A DNA stretch of 64,000 nucleotides from Micromonospora solifontis (GTDB taxonomy: Bacteria; Actinomycetota; Actinomycetes; Mycobacteriales; Micromonosporaceae), in assembly GCF_003725545.1 (NCBI RefSeq), contig NZ_RJLN01000022.1:1-64000 (forward strand). Direction: 5' to 3'. The position numbers and the translations under genes are program-made. Positions 42,066 through 50,900 of this stretch are shown here, piece after piece. Position 1 is the first letter of the stretch. Each line of letters opens with the position of its first letter. Under the pieces are notes generated by a model, which saw only the letters and a list, made by a program, of their open reading frames with translations, was not told the DNA's origin and ran no database searches.

Positions 42066-44374
42066 CGAGCCACCTGCTGCCGCTCGGCGACACCGGCTGG
42101 TCGGTGTGGCGGGACGTGCTGCTGCGCACCGCCGGCTTCCCGGCCGCCGGGCTCGACCGGTTCGCCGCGCCGGAGGCGGCGGCCGTCGCCGACGCCGTGC
42201 TCGCCGGGGAGAGCAGCCCGGAGCTGCTGGACAAGGCGCTGCGCGAGGCGTTCGCCGAGTCCTCGGCGGCGGCCGGGGAGATCGCCGCCGACCCGCTGCT
42301 GCGCGAGGCGGTCACCTGGCAGAACCCGGACATGCTCGTCGCCCTTGACGGCCTGCTGCGCACCGACCCGGCGGTGCGCAACGTACGCCGGCGCAAGCGC
42401 GAGCTGAGCCTGCTGCGCTACTGGCAGCGGTACTGCGGCAAGGCCGAGACGATCGGCTTCTTCGGGCCGGTCTGCTGGGGCACCATCGACCCGGACGACC
42501 CGCGCACCCGGCTGACCCCGGGGCCGGCGCTGGTGCGCCGCCGCCGGGTCCACTTCGAGGCGTGGGCGCTGATCGCGTACGCCGACCGGGTCGCCGACGA
42601 CCTCGCGGTGCGCCGCTGGTGGGCGCCCGCGCTGCAGCCGCACCTGACGGTGCGGGACCGGCAACTGCACTGGCCGATGCACCCGCCGATCGCGCTGACC
42701 GCGCCCGAGGCCCGGCTGCTCGCCGCCTGCGACGGGCGCACCCCGGCCGTGGTGCTGGCCGAGCGGCTGCACGCCGAGGGCCACCTGCGCGGCGCGGACG
42801 ACGTCTACCTGCTGCTCGACCGTTGGGTCGAACGCGGCCGGCTCAGCTGGGACGCGAACCTGCCAGTCAACCCCGACGCCGAGCGGGTGCTCGTCGAGCG
42901 GATCGCGGCGATCGGCGACCCGGAGCTGCGCGACCGGGTCGGCACGGGCTTCGACCGGCTCCGCGCCGCCCGGGACGAGGTCGCGGCTGCGGCCGGCGAC
43001 CCGGACCGGCTGGCCGCCGCGCTCGCCGCCCTCAGCGCCGAGTTCACCGCCGTCACCGGCCGGCCCGCCACCCGGCACAGCGGACAGATGTACGCCGGGC
43101 GCACCGTCTGCTACGAGGACACCGCCCGCGACCTCGACTTCCGCATCGGCGCGCCGGTCCTCGACGCGCTCGCCGCTCCGCTCGCGGTGGTGCTGCAGAC
43201 CGCCCGCTGGCTCACCGCCGAGATCGGCGTCGGCTGCGCCGACCTGCTCGGCGAGTTGTACGAGGAACTGGCCGCCGACGGCCCGGTGCGGCTGGCCGAC
43301 GTCTGGCTGCTCGCCCAGGGCACCCTGGTCGCCCCGGACGGGCCGATCGCCCGCGCCGGCGCCGAATTCACCCGGCGGTGGGCCGAGCTGTTCGGCCTGC
43401 GCGACCTGCCGGCCGACCAGGTCGAGCTGCGGCTGCGCGCCGAGGACCTGGCCGGCCGGGTGCGCGAGCTGTTCCCGGCCGACCGGCCCGGCTGGCCCTC
43501 GGCCCGGCTGCACAACCCGGACGTGCAGCTCGTCGCCCGCTCCGCCGAAGCGATCGACCGGGGTGACTTCCTGCTCGTCCTCGGCGAGCTGCACCCGGCC
43601 GCCGTGGCGTACGACAGCGCCGTGCTCACCCCGTTCCACCCGGACCCGGCGGCGGTGCGGGCGGCGCTCGACGCCGACCTCGGCCCGGCCCGGCTCCGGG
43701 TGCTCTGGCCGGAGAACTGGCCCCGGCTGACCACCCGCACCACATACCACCTGACCGGTCCGGACGACCGGCAGCTCGGCATCGACACCGCGCGGGGCGC
43801 GGACGTCGACCGGCTGGTGCCGGCGACCGCCGTGCTCGTGGAGCGCGACGGCGACGGGCTGACCGCGGTCTTCCCCGATGGCGGCCGGTGGCCGGTGATG
43901 GAGGTCTTCGCCAACCTGCTCGGCCCGCTGCTGCTGGACAGCTTCAAGCTGCTCGACCCGGCCCCGCACATGCCGCGGATCACCATCGACCGGCTGGTGG
44001 TGGCCCGACGCACCTGGCGGACCACGGCCGAGGCGTCCGGGCTGGCCGGGCACGCCGACGAGAGCGCGCGCTACCTCGCGGTCCGCCGCTGGCGCGCCGC
44101 CACCGGCCTGCCCGAGCGGGTGTTCGTCAAGGTCGGCACCGAGGTGAAGCCCTGCTTCGTCGACCTGACCGGCCCGCTGTACGCCCAGTCGCTGTGCGCC
44201 ATGGTCGACGCCGCCCGCAAGGTGGGCCCGGACGTGCCGGTCGTGGTCAGCGAGCTGCTGCCCGACCCGGACGAGGCGTGGGTGTCCGACGCCCACGGCG
44301 AGCGCTACGTCAGCGAGATCCGGCTGCAGGTCACCGACGCCGCCGCCGGCCGTTCCAGTGAGGAGTCCCGGTGA
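42062..44374 (+). CDS. Stand-alone LanB-type protein (PEARL-like)
   Basis: 770 residues, tandem paralogue of the domain in the preceding gene: the start (PLGDTGWSVWRDVLL) is near identical, followed by LRYWQRYCGKAETIGFFGP, RHSGQMYAGRTVCYEDTARD, VFVKVGTEVKPCFVDL and VVVSELLPDPDEAWV. It has only the tRNA-dependent aminoacyl-transfer part, not the elimination domain, as in peptide aminoacyl-tRNA ligases (PEARLs) and split LanB proteins. ATG overlaps the previous stop by 4 nt and its stop overlaps the next GTG. No LanC, elimination protein or normal-sized precursor peptide is nearby. Its substrate in an NRPS/PKS context is an open question. Confidence 0.8.
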   Translation: MTSHLLPLGDTGWSVWRDVLLRTAGFPAAGLDRFAAPEAAAVADAVLAGESSPELLDKALREAFAESSAAAGEIAADPLLREAVTWQNPDMLVALDGLLRTDPAVRNVRRRKRELSLLRYWQRYCGKAETIGFFGPVCWGTIDPDDPRTRLTPGPALVRRRRVHFEAWALIAYADRVADDLAVRRWWAPALQPHLTVRDRQLHWPMHPPIALTAPEARLLAACDGRTPAVVLAERLHAEGHLRGADDVYLLLDRWVERGRLSWDANLPVNPDAERVLVERIAAIGDPELRDRVGTGFDRLRAARDEVAAAAGDPDRLAAALAALSAEFTAVTGRPATRHSGQMYAGRTVCYEDTARDLDFRIGAPVLDALAAPLAVVLQTARWLTAEIGVGCADLLGELYEELAADGPVRLADVWLLAQGTLVAPDGPIARAGAEFTRRWAELFGLRDLPADQVELRLRAEDLAGRVRELFPADRPGWPSARLHNPDVQLVARSAEAIDRGDFLLVLGELHPAAVAYDSAVLTPFHPDPAAVRAALDADLGPARLRVLWPENWPRLTTRTTYHLTGPDDRQLGIDTARGADVDRLVPATAVLVERDGDGLTAVFPDGGRWPVMEVFANLLGPLLLDSFKLLDPAPHMPRITIDRLVVARRTWRTTAEASGLAGHADESARYLAVRRWRAATGLPERVFVKVGTEVKPCFVDLTGPLYAQSLCAMVDAARKVGPDVPVVVSELLPDPDEAWVSDAHGERYVSEIRLQVTDAAAGRSSEESR

Positions 44375-47300
44375 CCACGAGTGCGCCCACCTCCGCCCTG
44401 TACGGCACGCGGCTGCCGTACCCGGAGGCGACGCTGGTCGAGTTGATCGTCGCGCAGGCGGCCCGTACCCCGGACGCGGTGGCGGTGCGCCAGTGGGACG
44501 ACGTGCTCAGCTACCGGCAGCTCGTCGAGCGGGCCGCCGGGCTGGCGGCGGTCCTGCGGGCGGCGGGCGTCGGGCCGGAGACCCGGGTCGGCATCTGCGC
44601 GTCCCGCCGGCCGGAACTGGTGGCGACCGTGCTCGGCGTGCTTATGGCCGGCGGCTGCTACCTGCCGCTGGACGCCGGCGGGCCGGGGCGGCGGCTGCGG
44701 GACATCGTCGCCGACGCCGGCGTCGGCCTGGTGGTCGGCGACCTGGCCGAGGCGGAGTTCGGCGGCGTCCCGGGGCTGCGGACCCTCGCCCTGCCGGCCG
44801 CCGCGCCGGTCGACCCGCCGCCCTGCCCGGCGGTCCCGGACAACACCGCGTACGTCCTGTTCACCTCCGGCTCGACGGGCCGGCCGAAGGGCGTGCTCAC
44901 CACCCACCGCAACCTGGTGCAGTTCGTCGTCGGCTGTGCCGCCGACACCGACGCCGACCGGGACGTCCGGGCGCTCTGCTACGCCTCGCTCGGCTTCGAC
45001 GCCGTCGTCATCGGGCTCTTCGTGCCCCTGGTGGTCGGCGGCGCGGTGCAGCTCATCGGCGACGACGACCGGGCCGACCCGGACCGGATCCGGCGGTTCG
45101 TGGTCGCGCACGAGGTGAACTGGGGGCACCTCACCGTGCCGGTGCTGGCGCTGCTCGACCCGGCCGACATGCCCGGCTGGCGGCTGGTGATGTGCGGCGG
45201 CGAAGCCGTCCCGGCCGACCTGGCCCGGCGTTGGTCCCGGGACCGGCGCTTCGTCGACACGTACGGGCCGACCGAGACGACGGTGACGGCGGTCGCCGCC
45301 GAGCTGACCGGCCCGATCACCGATCCGGTGCCGATCGGCCGGCCGGTGCCCAACCACCGGGCGTACGTGGTCGACGCCGACCTGCGGCCGGTCGCCCCCG
45401 GCACGGTGGGCGAGCTGTTGATCGGCGGCCCCGGCCTGGCCACCGGGTATCTCAACCGGCCCGGCCTGACCGCCGAGCGGTTCGTCCCGGACCCGTTCTC
45501 CGGCCAGCCCGGGCAGCGCCTCTACCGCACCGGCGACCTGGTCCGGCAGGAGCCCGACCAGACGCTCGTCTTCCTCGGCCGGGCGGACCGGCAGCTCAAG
45601 ATCCAGGGGCAGCGGATCGAGCCCGGTGAGGTCGAGGCCGTGCTGCGCGGGCACCCCGAGGTGGACGGCGCGGTGGTCGAGGCGCTGCCCGGCCCCGGCC
45701 GCACCGAGTTGGTCGCCTTCCTGACCCCGGCCGGCGCGCCCGACCTCGACCGGCTCGGCGGCTACCTCGCGGACCGGCTCACCCCTGCCATGCGGCCGAC
45801 CCGGGTGCTGCGGCTGGACCGGCTGCCGGTCAGTCCGGTGACCGGCAAGCTCGACCTGGCGGCACTCCGCGCTCTGGCCACCCCGCCCGCCGCCGAACCC
45901 GCTGCCGGCCATGACGCGGACGACGCCGACGGCGACCCGGTCCGGCGGTCGCTGGCCCGGCTCTGGCGGCGGCTGGTGGGTGTGCCGGCCCGCGCGGGCA
46001 GCGACTTCCTCGCCGACGGGGGCAACTCGATCGCGGCGATGCGGCTGGTCGCCGCCGTCCGCGACGAGCTGGGCCGGCGGCTGGAGGTGGCCGACGTCTT
46101 CGCCGCCCGTACCTTCGCCGATCTGGTGGACCGGACCGGCCGGGCCGAACGCCTTCCCGAGCGGGAGCTGACCACCGGCAACCCGCCGACCCTCGCCCCG
46201 CCGCAGCGGCGGCTCTGGTTCGTCGACCAGCTCACCCGGTCCAGCGCGCCCTACAACATCGCGCTGGCCCACCGGCTCCGCGGCGAACTGGACATCCCCG
46301 CCCTCGGCGCGGCGCTTCGGGCGGTGGCCGAGCGGCACGACGTGTTGCGCTGGCGGATCCCGCAGAGCGACGGCGTGCCGTACGCGGTCTGCGCGGAACC
46401 CACCGACGTGGCGGTTCCGGTGGTGGACCTGACCGGCCGCGCCGACGCCGACGCCGAGCTGGCCGCGATTCTGGCCGCCGGCGCCGCGCACGCCTTCGAC
46501 CTGGCCACCGGCCCGCCCTGGCAGGTGGCCCTCTACCGGCTCGGCCCGGGCGACCACGTGCTGGCCGTCACCCTGCACCACGCGGTCTTCGACGGCTGGT
46601 CCGAGGCGGTCTTCGTCACCGATCTCTCCGCCGCGTACGCCCGGGCGGTCGCCGGCGAGCCGGCCGCGTTGCCCGAGCCGGCCGCCCGGTACGCCGACTA
46701 CGCCGTCTGGCGGGCGGACCGGGACCGGCGGCGCGGCGCGGCCGACCTGGACTGGTGGACCGGGCACCTGCGCGGTGCGCCGACCGTGCTGGACCTGCCG
46801 CGGGACCGGCCCCGGCCGGCGGTGCAGACGTACACCGGGGCGGAGGCCGGTGCCGCGCTGAGCGAGGCCGCCGACCGGGCGGTCCGGGCCCTGGCTCGCC
46901 GGCACCGCACCACCGTGGCGGCGGTGCTGCTGGCCGGCTTCGGGGAGCTGCTCAGCCGGCTCACCGGCGGCGACGACCACGTGCTCGGCGCGGTCATGGC
47001 CGACCGGCGGCTGGCCGCCTTCGACGACGTCGTCGGCTTCTTCATCGACACCGTGCCGGTCCGGGTCCGCACCGGCGGTGCCAGCTTCGCCGACCTGGTC
47101 GACCGCTGCGCGGCCGAGCTGCATGAGGTCACCGGGCATCCGGGCGCGCCGCTGGAGCGGATCGTCGAGGCGCTGGGCGTCGGCCGGGACACCGCCCGCG
47201 CCCCGCTGGTGCAGGTGCTGTTCAACGTGCTGAACTTCGTCCAGCCCCGGCTGGCGCTCAGTGGGCTGGCCGGCGAGCCGGTGCCGGTGCCCCGGCCCGG

Positions 47301-47889
47301 TTCGCCCTTCGACATCACCGTCTACGTGGTCGAGCGGGCCGGCCGGCTCGGCGTCGAGCTGGTCTACAACCCGGATCTCTTCGACGCCGGCCGGATCGAC
47401 GCGCTGCTGGCCGACTTCGTGGCGCTCGTCGGCGCGCTGGCCGCGGCGCCCGACGCGAAGACCGCCGAGACCGCCACCGCCCTGCCTCGTCCCGCGGTAC
47501 GGGTGGCGGCCCTGGGCGCGATGACCATCGCCGGGGAACCGGCGCGGACGCCGCTGCCCGCCGGCCCGGACGCGCCCACCGAGACCGAACAGCTGATCGC
47601 CGGCATCTGGCGGGACGTGCTCGGCCGGGAGCGGGTCGGGCTCACCGACAACTTCTTCGACATCGGCGGCCATTCGATGGCCCTTGCCGCGGTGCACGCC
47701 CGGCTCACCGAGGCCACCGGCCGCTCGATCACCATGCTCGACCTGTTCCGCCACCCGACCGTACGGGCCCTCGCCGCCAGCCTCGACGGCGCCGCCGACC
47801 GGCCGGAGCTGGCCCGTGCCGCGCTGCGGGCCGCCGCCCGGCGCGGCCGGGCCCGCCGTGTCCCGCCCCGACGACCGAACCAACCGTGA
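44371..47889 (+). CDS. NRPS A-T-C-T with an orphan second carrier
   Basis: 1172 residues. A domain (20-515): [32 protein letters not shown]; code by manual alignment D-A-I-H-M-G-T-V-T-K, unassigned but Asp235 points to an amino acid. T1: DGGNSIA (Ser553). C domain (605-1030): HHAVFDG (736-742), complete. T2: FFDIGGHSM (Ser1102) with no A domain of its own before it. T2 must therefore be loaded in trans, by this A domain, the A domain of the first gene, or another enzyme. Basic Arg-rich C-terminal tail. Initiation module style (no leading C). Confidence 0.9.
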   Translation: MTTSAPTSALYGTRLPYPEATLVELIVAQAARTPDAVAVRQWDDVLSYRQLVERAAGLAAVLRAAGVGPETRVGICASRRPELVATVLGVLMAGGCYLPLDAGGPGRRLRDIVADAGVGLVVGDLAEAEFGGVPGLRTLALPAAAPVDPPPCPAVPDNTAYVLFTSGSTGRPKGVLTTHRNLVQFVVGCAADTDADRDVRALCYASLGFDAVVIGLFVPLVVGGAVQLIGDDDRADPDRIRRFVVAHEVNWGHLTVPVLALLDPADMPGWRLVMCGGEAVPADLARRWSRDRRFVDTYGPTETTVTAVAAELTGPITDPVPIGRPVPNHRAYVVDADLRPVAPGTVGELLIGGPGLATGYLNRPGLTAERFVPDPFSGQPGQRLYRTGDLVRQEPDQTLVFLGRADRQLKIQGQRIEPGEVEAVLRGHPEVDGAVVEALPGPGRTELVAFLTPAGAPDLDRLGGYLADRLTPAMRPTRVLRLDRLPVSPVTGKLDLAALRALATPPAAEPAAGHDADDADGDPVRRSLARLWRRLVGVPARAGSDFLADGGNSIAAMRLVAAVRDELGRRLEVADVFAARTFADLVDRTGRAERLPERELTTGNPPTLAPPQRRLWFVDQLTRSSAPYNIALAHRLRGELDIPALGAALRAVAERHDVLRWRIPQSDGVPYAVCAEPTDVAVPVVDLTGRADADAELAAILAAGAAHAFDLATGPPWQVALYRLGPGDHVLAVTLHHAVFDGWSEAVFVTDLSAAYARAVAGEPAALPEPAARYADYAVWRADRDRRRGAADLDWWTGHLRGAPTVLDLPRDRPRPAVQTYTGAEAGAALSEAADRAVRALARRHRTTVAAVLLAGFGELLSRLTGGDDHVLGAVMADRRLAAFDDVVGFFIDTVPVRVRTGGASFADLVDRCAAELHEVTGHPGAPLERIVEALGVGRDTARAPLVQVLFNVLNFVQPRLALSGLAGEPVPVPRPGSPFDITVYVVERAGRLGVELVYNPDLFDAGRIDALLADFVALVGALAAAPDAKTAETATALPRPAVRVAALGAMTIAGEPARTPLPAGPDAPTETEQLIAGIWRDVLGRERVGLTDNFFDIGGHSMALAAVHARLTEATGRSITMLDLFRHPTVRALAASLDGAADRPELARAALRAAARRGRARRVPPRRPNQP

Positions 47890-47934
47890 CGGGCATTCCT
47901 CCCCGCCGCACCGCCTGAGCTAAGGACTACCCCG

Positions 47935-50900
47935 ATGCAGAACCACATCCCTGGCACCGATGACGGCGTCGAACCGATCGCGATCGTCGGGCTCGCGGCC
48001 CGGGTCCCCGGCGCCGATGACGTCAACGAGTTCTGGCGCAACCTGGTCGACGGCGTCGAGTCGTCCACCGAGCTGACCCGCGAGGAGCAGATCGCCCGGG
48101 GCGCCCGGCCGGAGGAGGTGGACGACCCGGGCTGGGTGAACCGCGCCCCGCTGATCGACGGCTACGACAAGTTCGACGCCGGCCTGTTCGGGATGACCAC
48201 CGGCGAGGCCGAGATGACCGACCCGCAGCACCGGCTCTTCCTGGAGGCCTGCTACGTCGCGCTGCAGGACGGCGGCTACGACCCGGGCCGCTACGACGGC
48301 GCGGTCGGCGTCTACGCCGGCACCGGCAGCAACGTCTACCTGCACAAGTTCGTACTGGCCAACAAGCGGTTCGGCGGTGTGCACGGCGGCGTCTCCATCG
48401 CCACCAGCAACTCGCCGAACTACGTCGCCACCAACGTGTCGTACCGGTTGGACCTGCGCGGGCCGAGCCTGACCGTGCACACCGCCTGCTCCACCTCGCT
48501 GGTGGCGTTCCACCTGGCGTGCGAGGCGCTGCGCAACGGCGAGTGCGACATGGCCCTGGCCGGCGGCGTCAACGTCGAGCTGCCGCACGTCGGCTACCTC
48601 GGCATGGAGGGCTTCACCTCGCCGGACGGCCGGTGCCGCCCGTTCGACGCCGGGGCGAACGGCACGGTCTGGGGCAGCGGCGTCGGGGTGACCCTTCTCA
48701 AACGGCTCTCCGACGCCGTCGCCGACGGCGACACGATCCGCGCGGTGGTGCTCGGCAACGCCATCAACAACGACGGTGCCGGAAAGGTGGGCTTCACCGC
48801 CCCCAGCATCGACGGGCAGACGGAGGCGATCGCCCAGGCGGTCGGCATGGCCGGCATCGACCCGCGCACCATCAGCTACGTCGAGGCGCACGGGACCGGT
48901 ACCGCGCTCGGCGACCCGATCGAGGTGGCCGCGCTCACCGCCGTCTACACGGCGAACACCGAGGACCGGGGCTGGTGCGGGATCGGCTCGGTGAAGTCCA
49001 ACATCGGCCACCTCAGCCAGCCCTCCGGCATCGTCGGCGTGATCAAGACGGTGCTCGCGATGGAGCACGGCCTGATCCCGCCGACCATCAACTACGAGAC
49101 GCCGAACCCGGCGATCGAGTTCGCGGACACCCCGTTCTACGTGACGAACACGCTGACCAAGTGGGACACCGACGGCGGGCCGCGCCGGGCCGGGGTCAGC
49201 TCGTTCGGCATTGGCGGCACCAACGCGCACGTGGTGCTGGAGGAGGCGCCGGCCGCGTACCGGGGGGAGCGGCGGGTGCGTCCGGCGCACCTGCTCCAGG
49301 TGTCGGCGAAGACCCCCACCGCGCTCGACGCGGCGGTGCGGCGGCTCGCCGACCACCTGGACAACGGCGACGGAGGGGGTGCCGAGCTGCTCGGCAGCGC
49401 CGGAGGTGGCGCTGGGCTGCTCGCCGACGTCGCACACACGCTGCGGGTGGGCCGCCAGGAGTACCCGCACCGGGCGGCCGTCGTCGCCACCGACCCCGCG
49501 ATGGCGGCTGCCGCGCTGCGCGACGCCCGCAAGGGACACCGGGGCGCCGCCGACGGTCCCGCCCCGAAGGTGGCCTTCCTGTTCTCCGGCCAGGGGTCCC
49601 AGTACGCCGGCATGGGCGCCCAGCTTTACGCCGAGGACCCCGGCTTCGCGGCCATCGTGGACGAGTGCGCCGAACTGCTCCGCCCCGAGCTGGGGCTGGA
49701 CATCCGCGACCTGATCCTCGGCCGCGACCCGGACGCGGGGGAGAAGCTCACCGAGACCCGCTACACCCAGCCCGCCCTGTTCACCGTCGAGTACGCCCTG
49801 GCCAGCGCGTGGCGGCGGGCCGGGGTGATTCCCGTCGCGATGATCGGCCACTCCATCGGCGAGTACGTCGCCGCCACCCTGGCCGGCGTGCTCAGCCTGC
49901 CGGACGCGCTGCGGGTGGTGGCCACCCGGGGCCGCCTCATGCACTCCCTGCCGGCCGGTTCGATGCTCGCCGTGTCGCTGGACGAGTCGGCGGTCGCCGA
50001 CCGGCTGCCCGACGGGCTTTCCGTGGCCACCGTCAACGGCCCCGGCACCTGCGTGGTGGCCGGCGAGACGGCGCTGGTCGAGGAGTTCGCCGCCGGTCTC
50101 AAGGGCAAGACCAAGAAGCTGCGCACCTCGCACGCCTTCCACTCACCGATGATGGAGCCGATCCTCGCCGAATTCACCGCGCTGATGGCGAGCGTGCCGC
50201 TGCGGGCGCCGGCCGTGCCGTTCCTGTCCAACGTGACCGGGACCTGGATCACCGCGGCGCAGGCCACCGACCCGGCGTACTGGGCCGCGCACCTGCGCCG
50301 GCCGGTCCGCTTCGGGGCTTGCGTGGCCACCCTGCTCGCCGAGGGCACCTGGGCGCTGGTCGAGTGCGGGCCGGGCCGGCAGCTGGCCAATCTGGCCCGG
50401 ATGCAGGTGGCCAAGGCGTCCGAGGCGCAGCGCAAGCTCACCCCGCTGGGCAGCCTGCCCGGCCCGGGCGAGTCCACCGGCGACCTGGCCACCCTGCTCG
50501 GCAGCGCCGGCGCGCTGTGGTGCGCCGGCGTCCCGGTGCGTCCGGCCGCCGACCCGGACGCCCGCCGGGTGCCGCTGCCCGCGTACCCGTTCGAGCGCCG
50601 CCGCTACTGGATCGACCCGGACCCGGTGGAGCCGGTGGCGGCGCCGGTGGAGACCGGGCCGCGGCCGCTGCCGGAGTGGTTCGCGGTGCCGGTGTGGCGG
50701 CAGGCCGCCCCGGCGCGCGGCGTCGCGCCGCTGGGTCGCTGCCTGGTGCTGGCCGACGGGCCGCGCGGGACGGCGCTGGTCGCCGCGCTGCGGGCCGCGG
50801 GCGACGACCCGGTGGAGGTACGCGCCGGCGACGCCTTCGCGGCCACCGCCACCGGCTTCCGGCTGCGCCCCGGCGTCCGGGAGGACCACGACGCGCTGGT

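Noticed and set aside
38976-44374. A lantibiotic or thiopeptide cluster
   Set aside because: No LanC, YcaO, elimination domain, protease or ordinary precursor peptide is present; the genes are embedded in an NRPS/PKS operon.
35450-47900. Very long minus-strand open frames under the synthetase genes
   Set aside because: Shadows of the coding strand caused by third-position GC; repetitive His/Arg/Gly/Val composition and no motifs.
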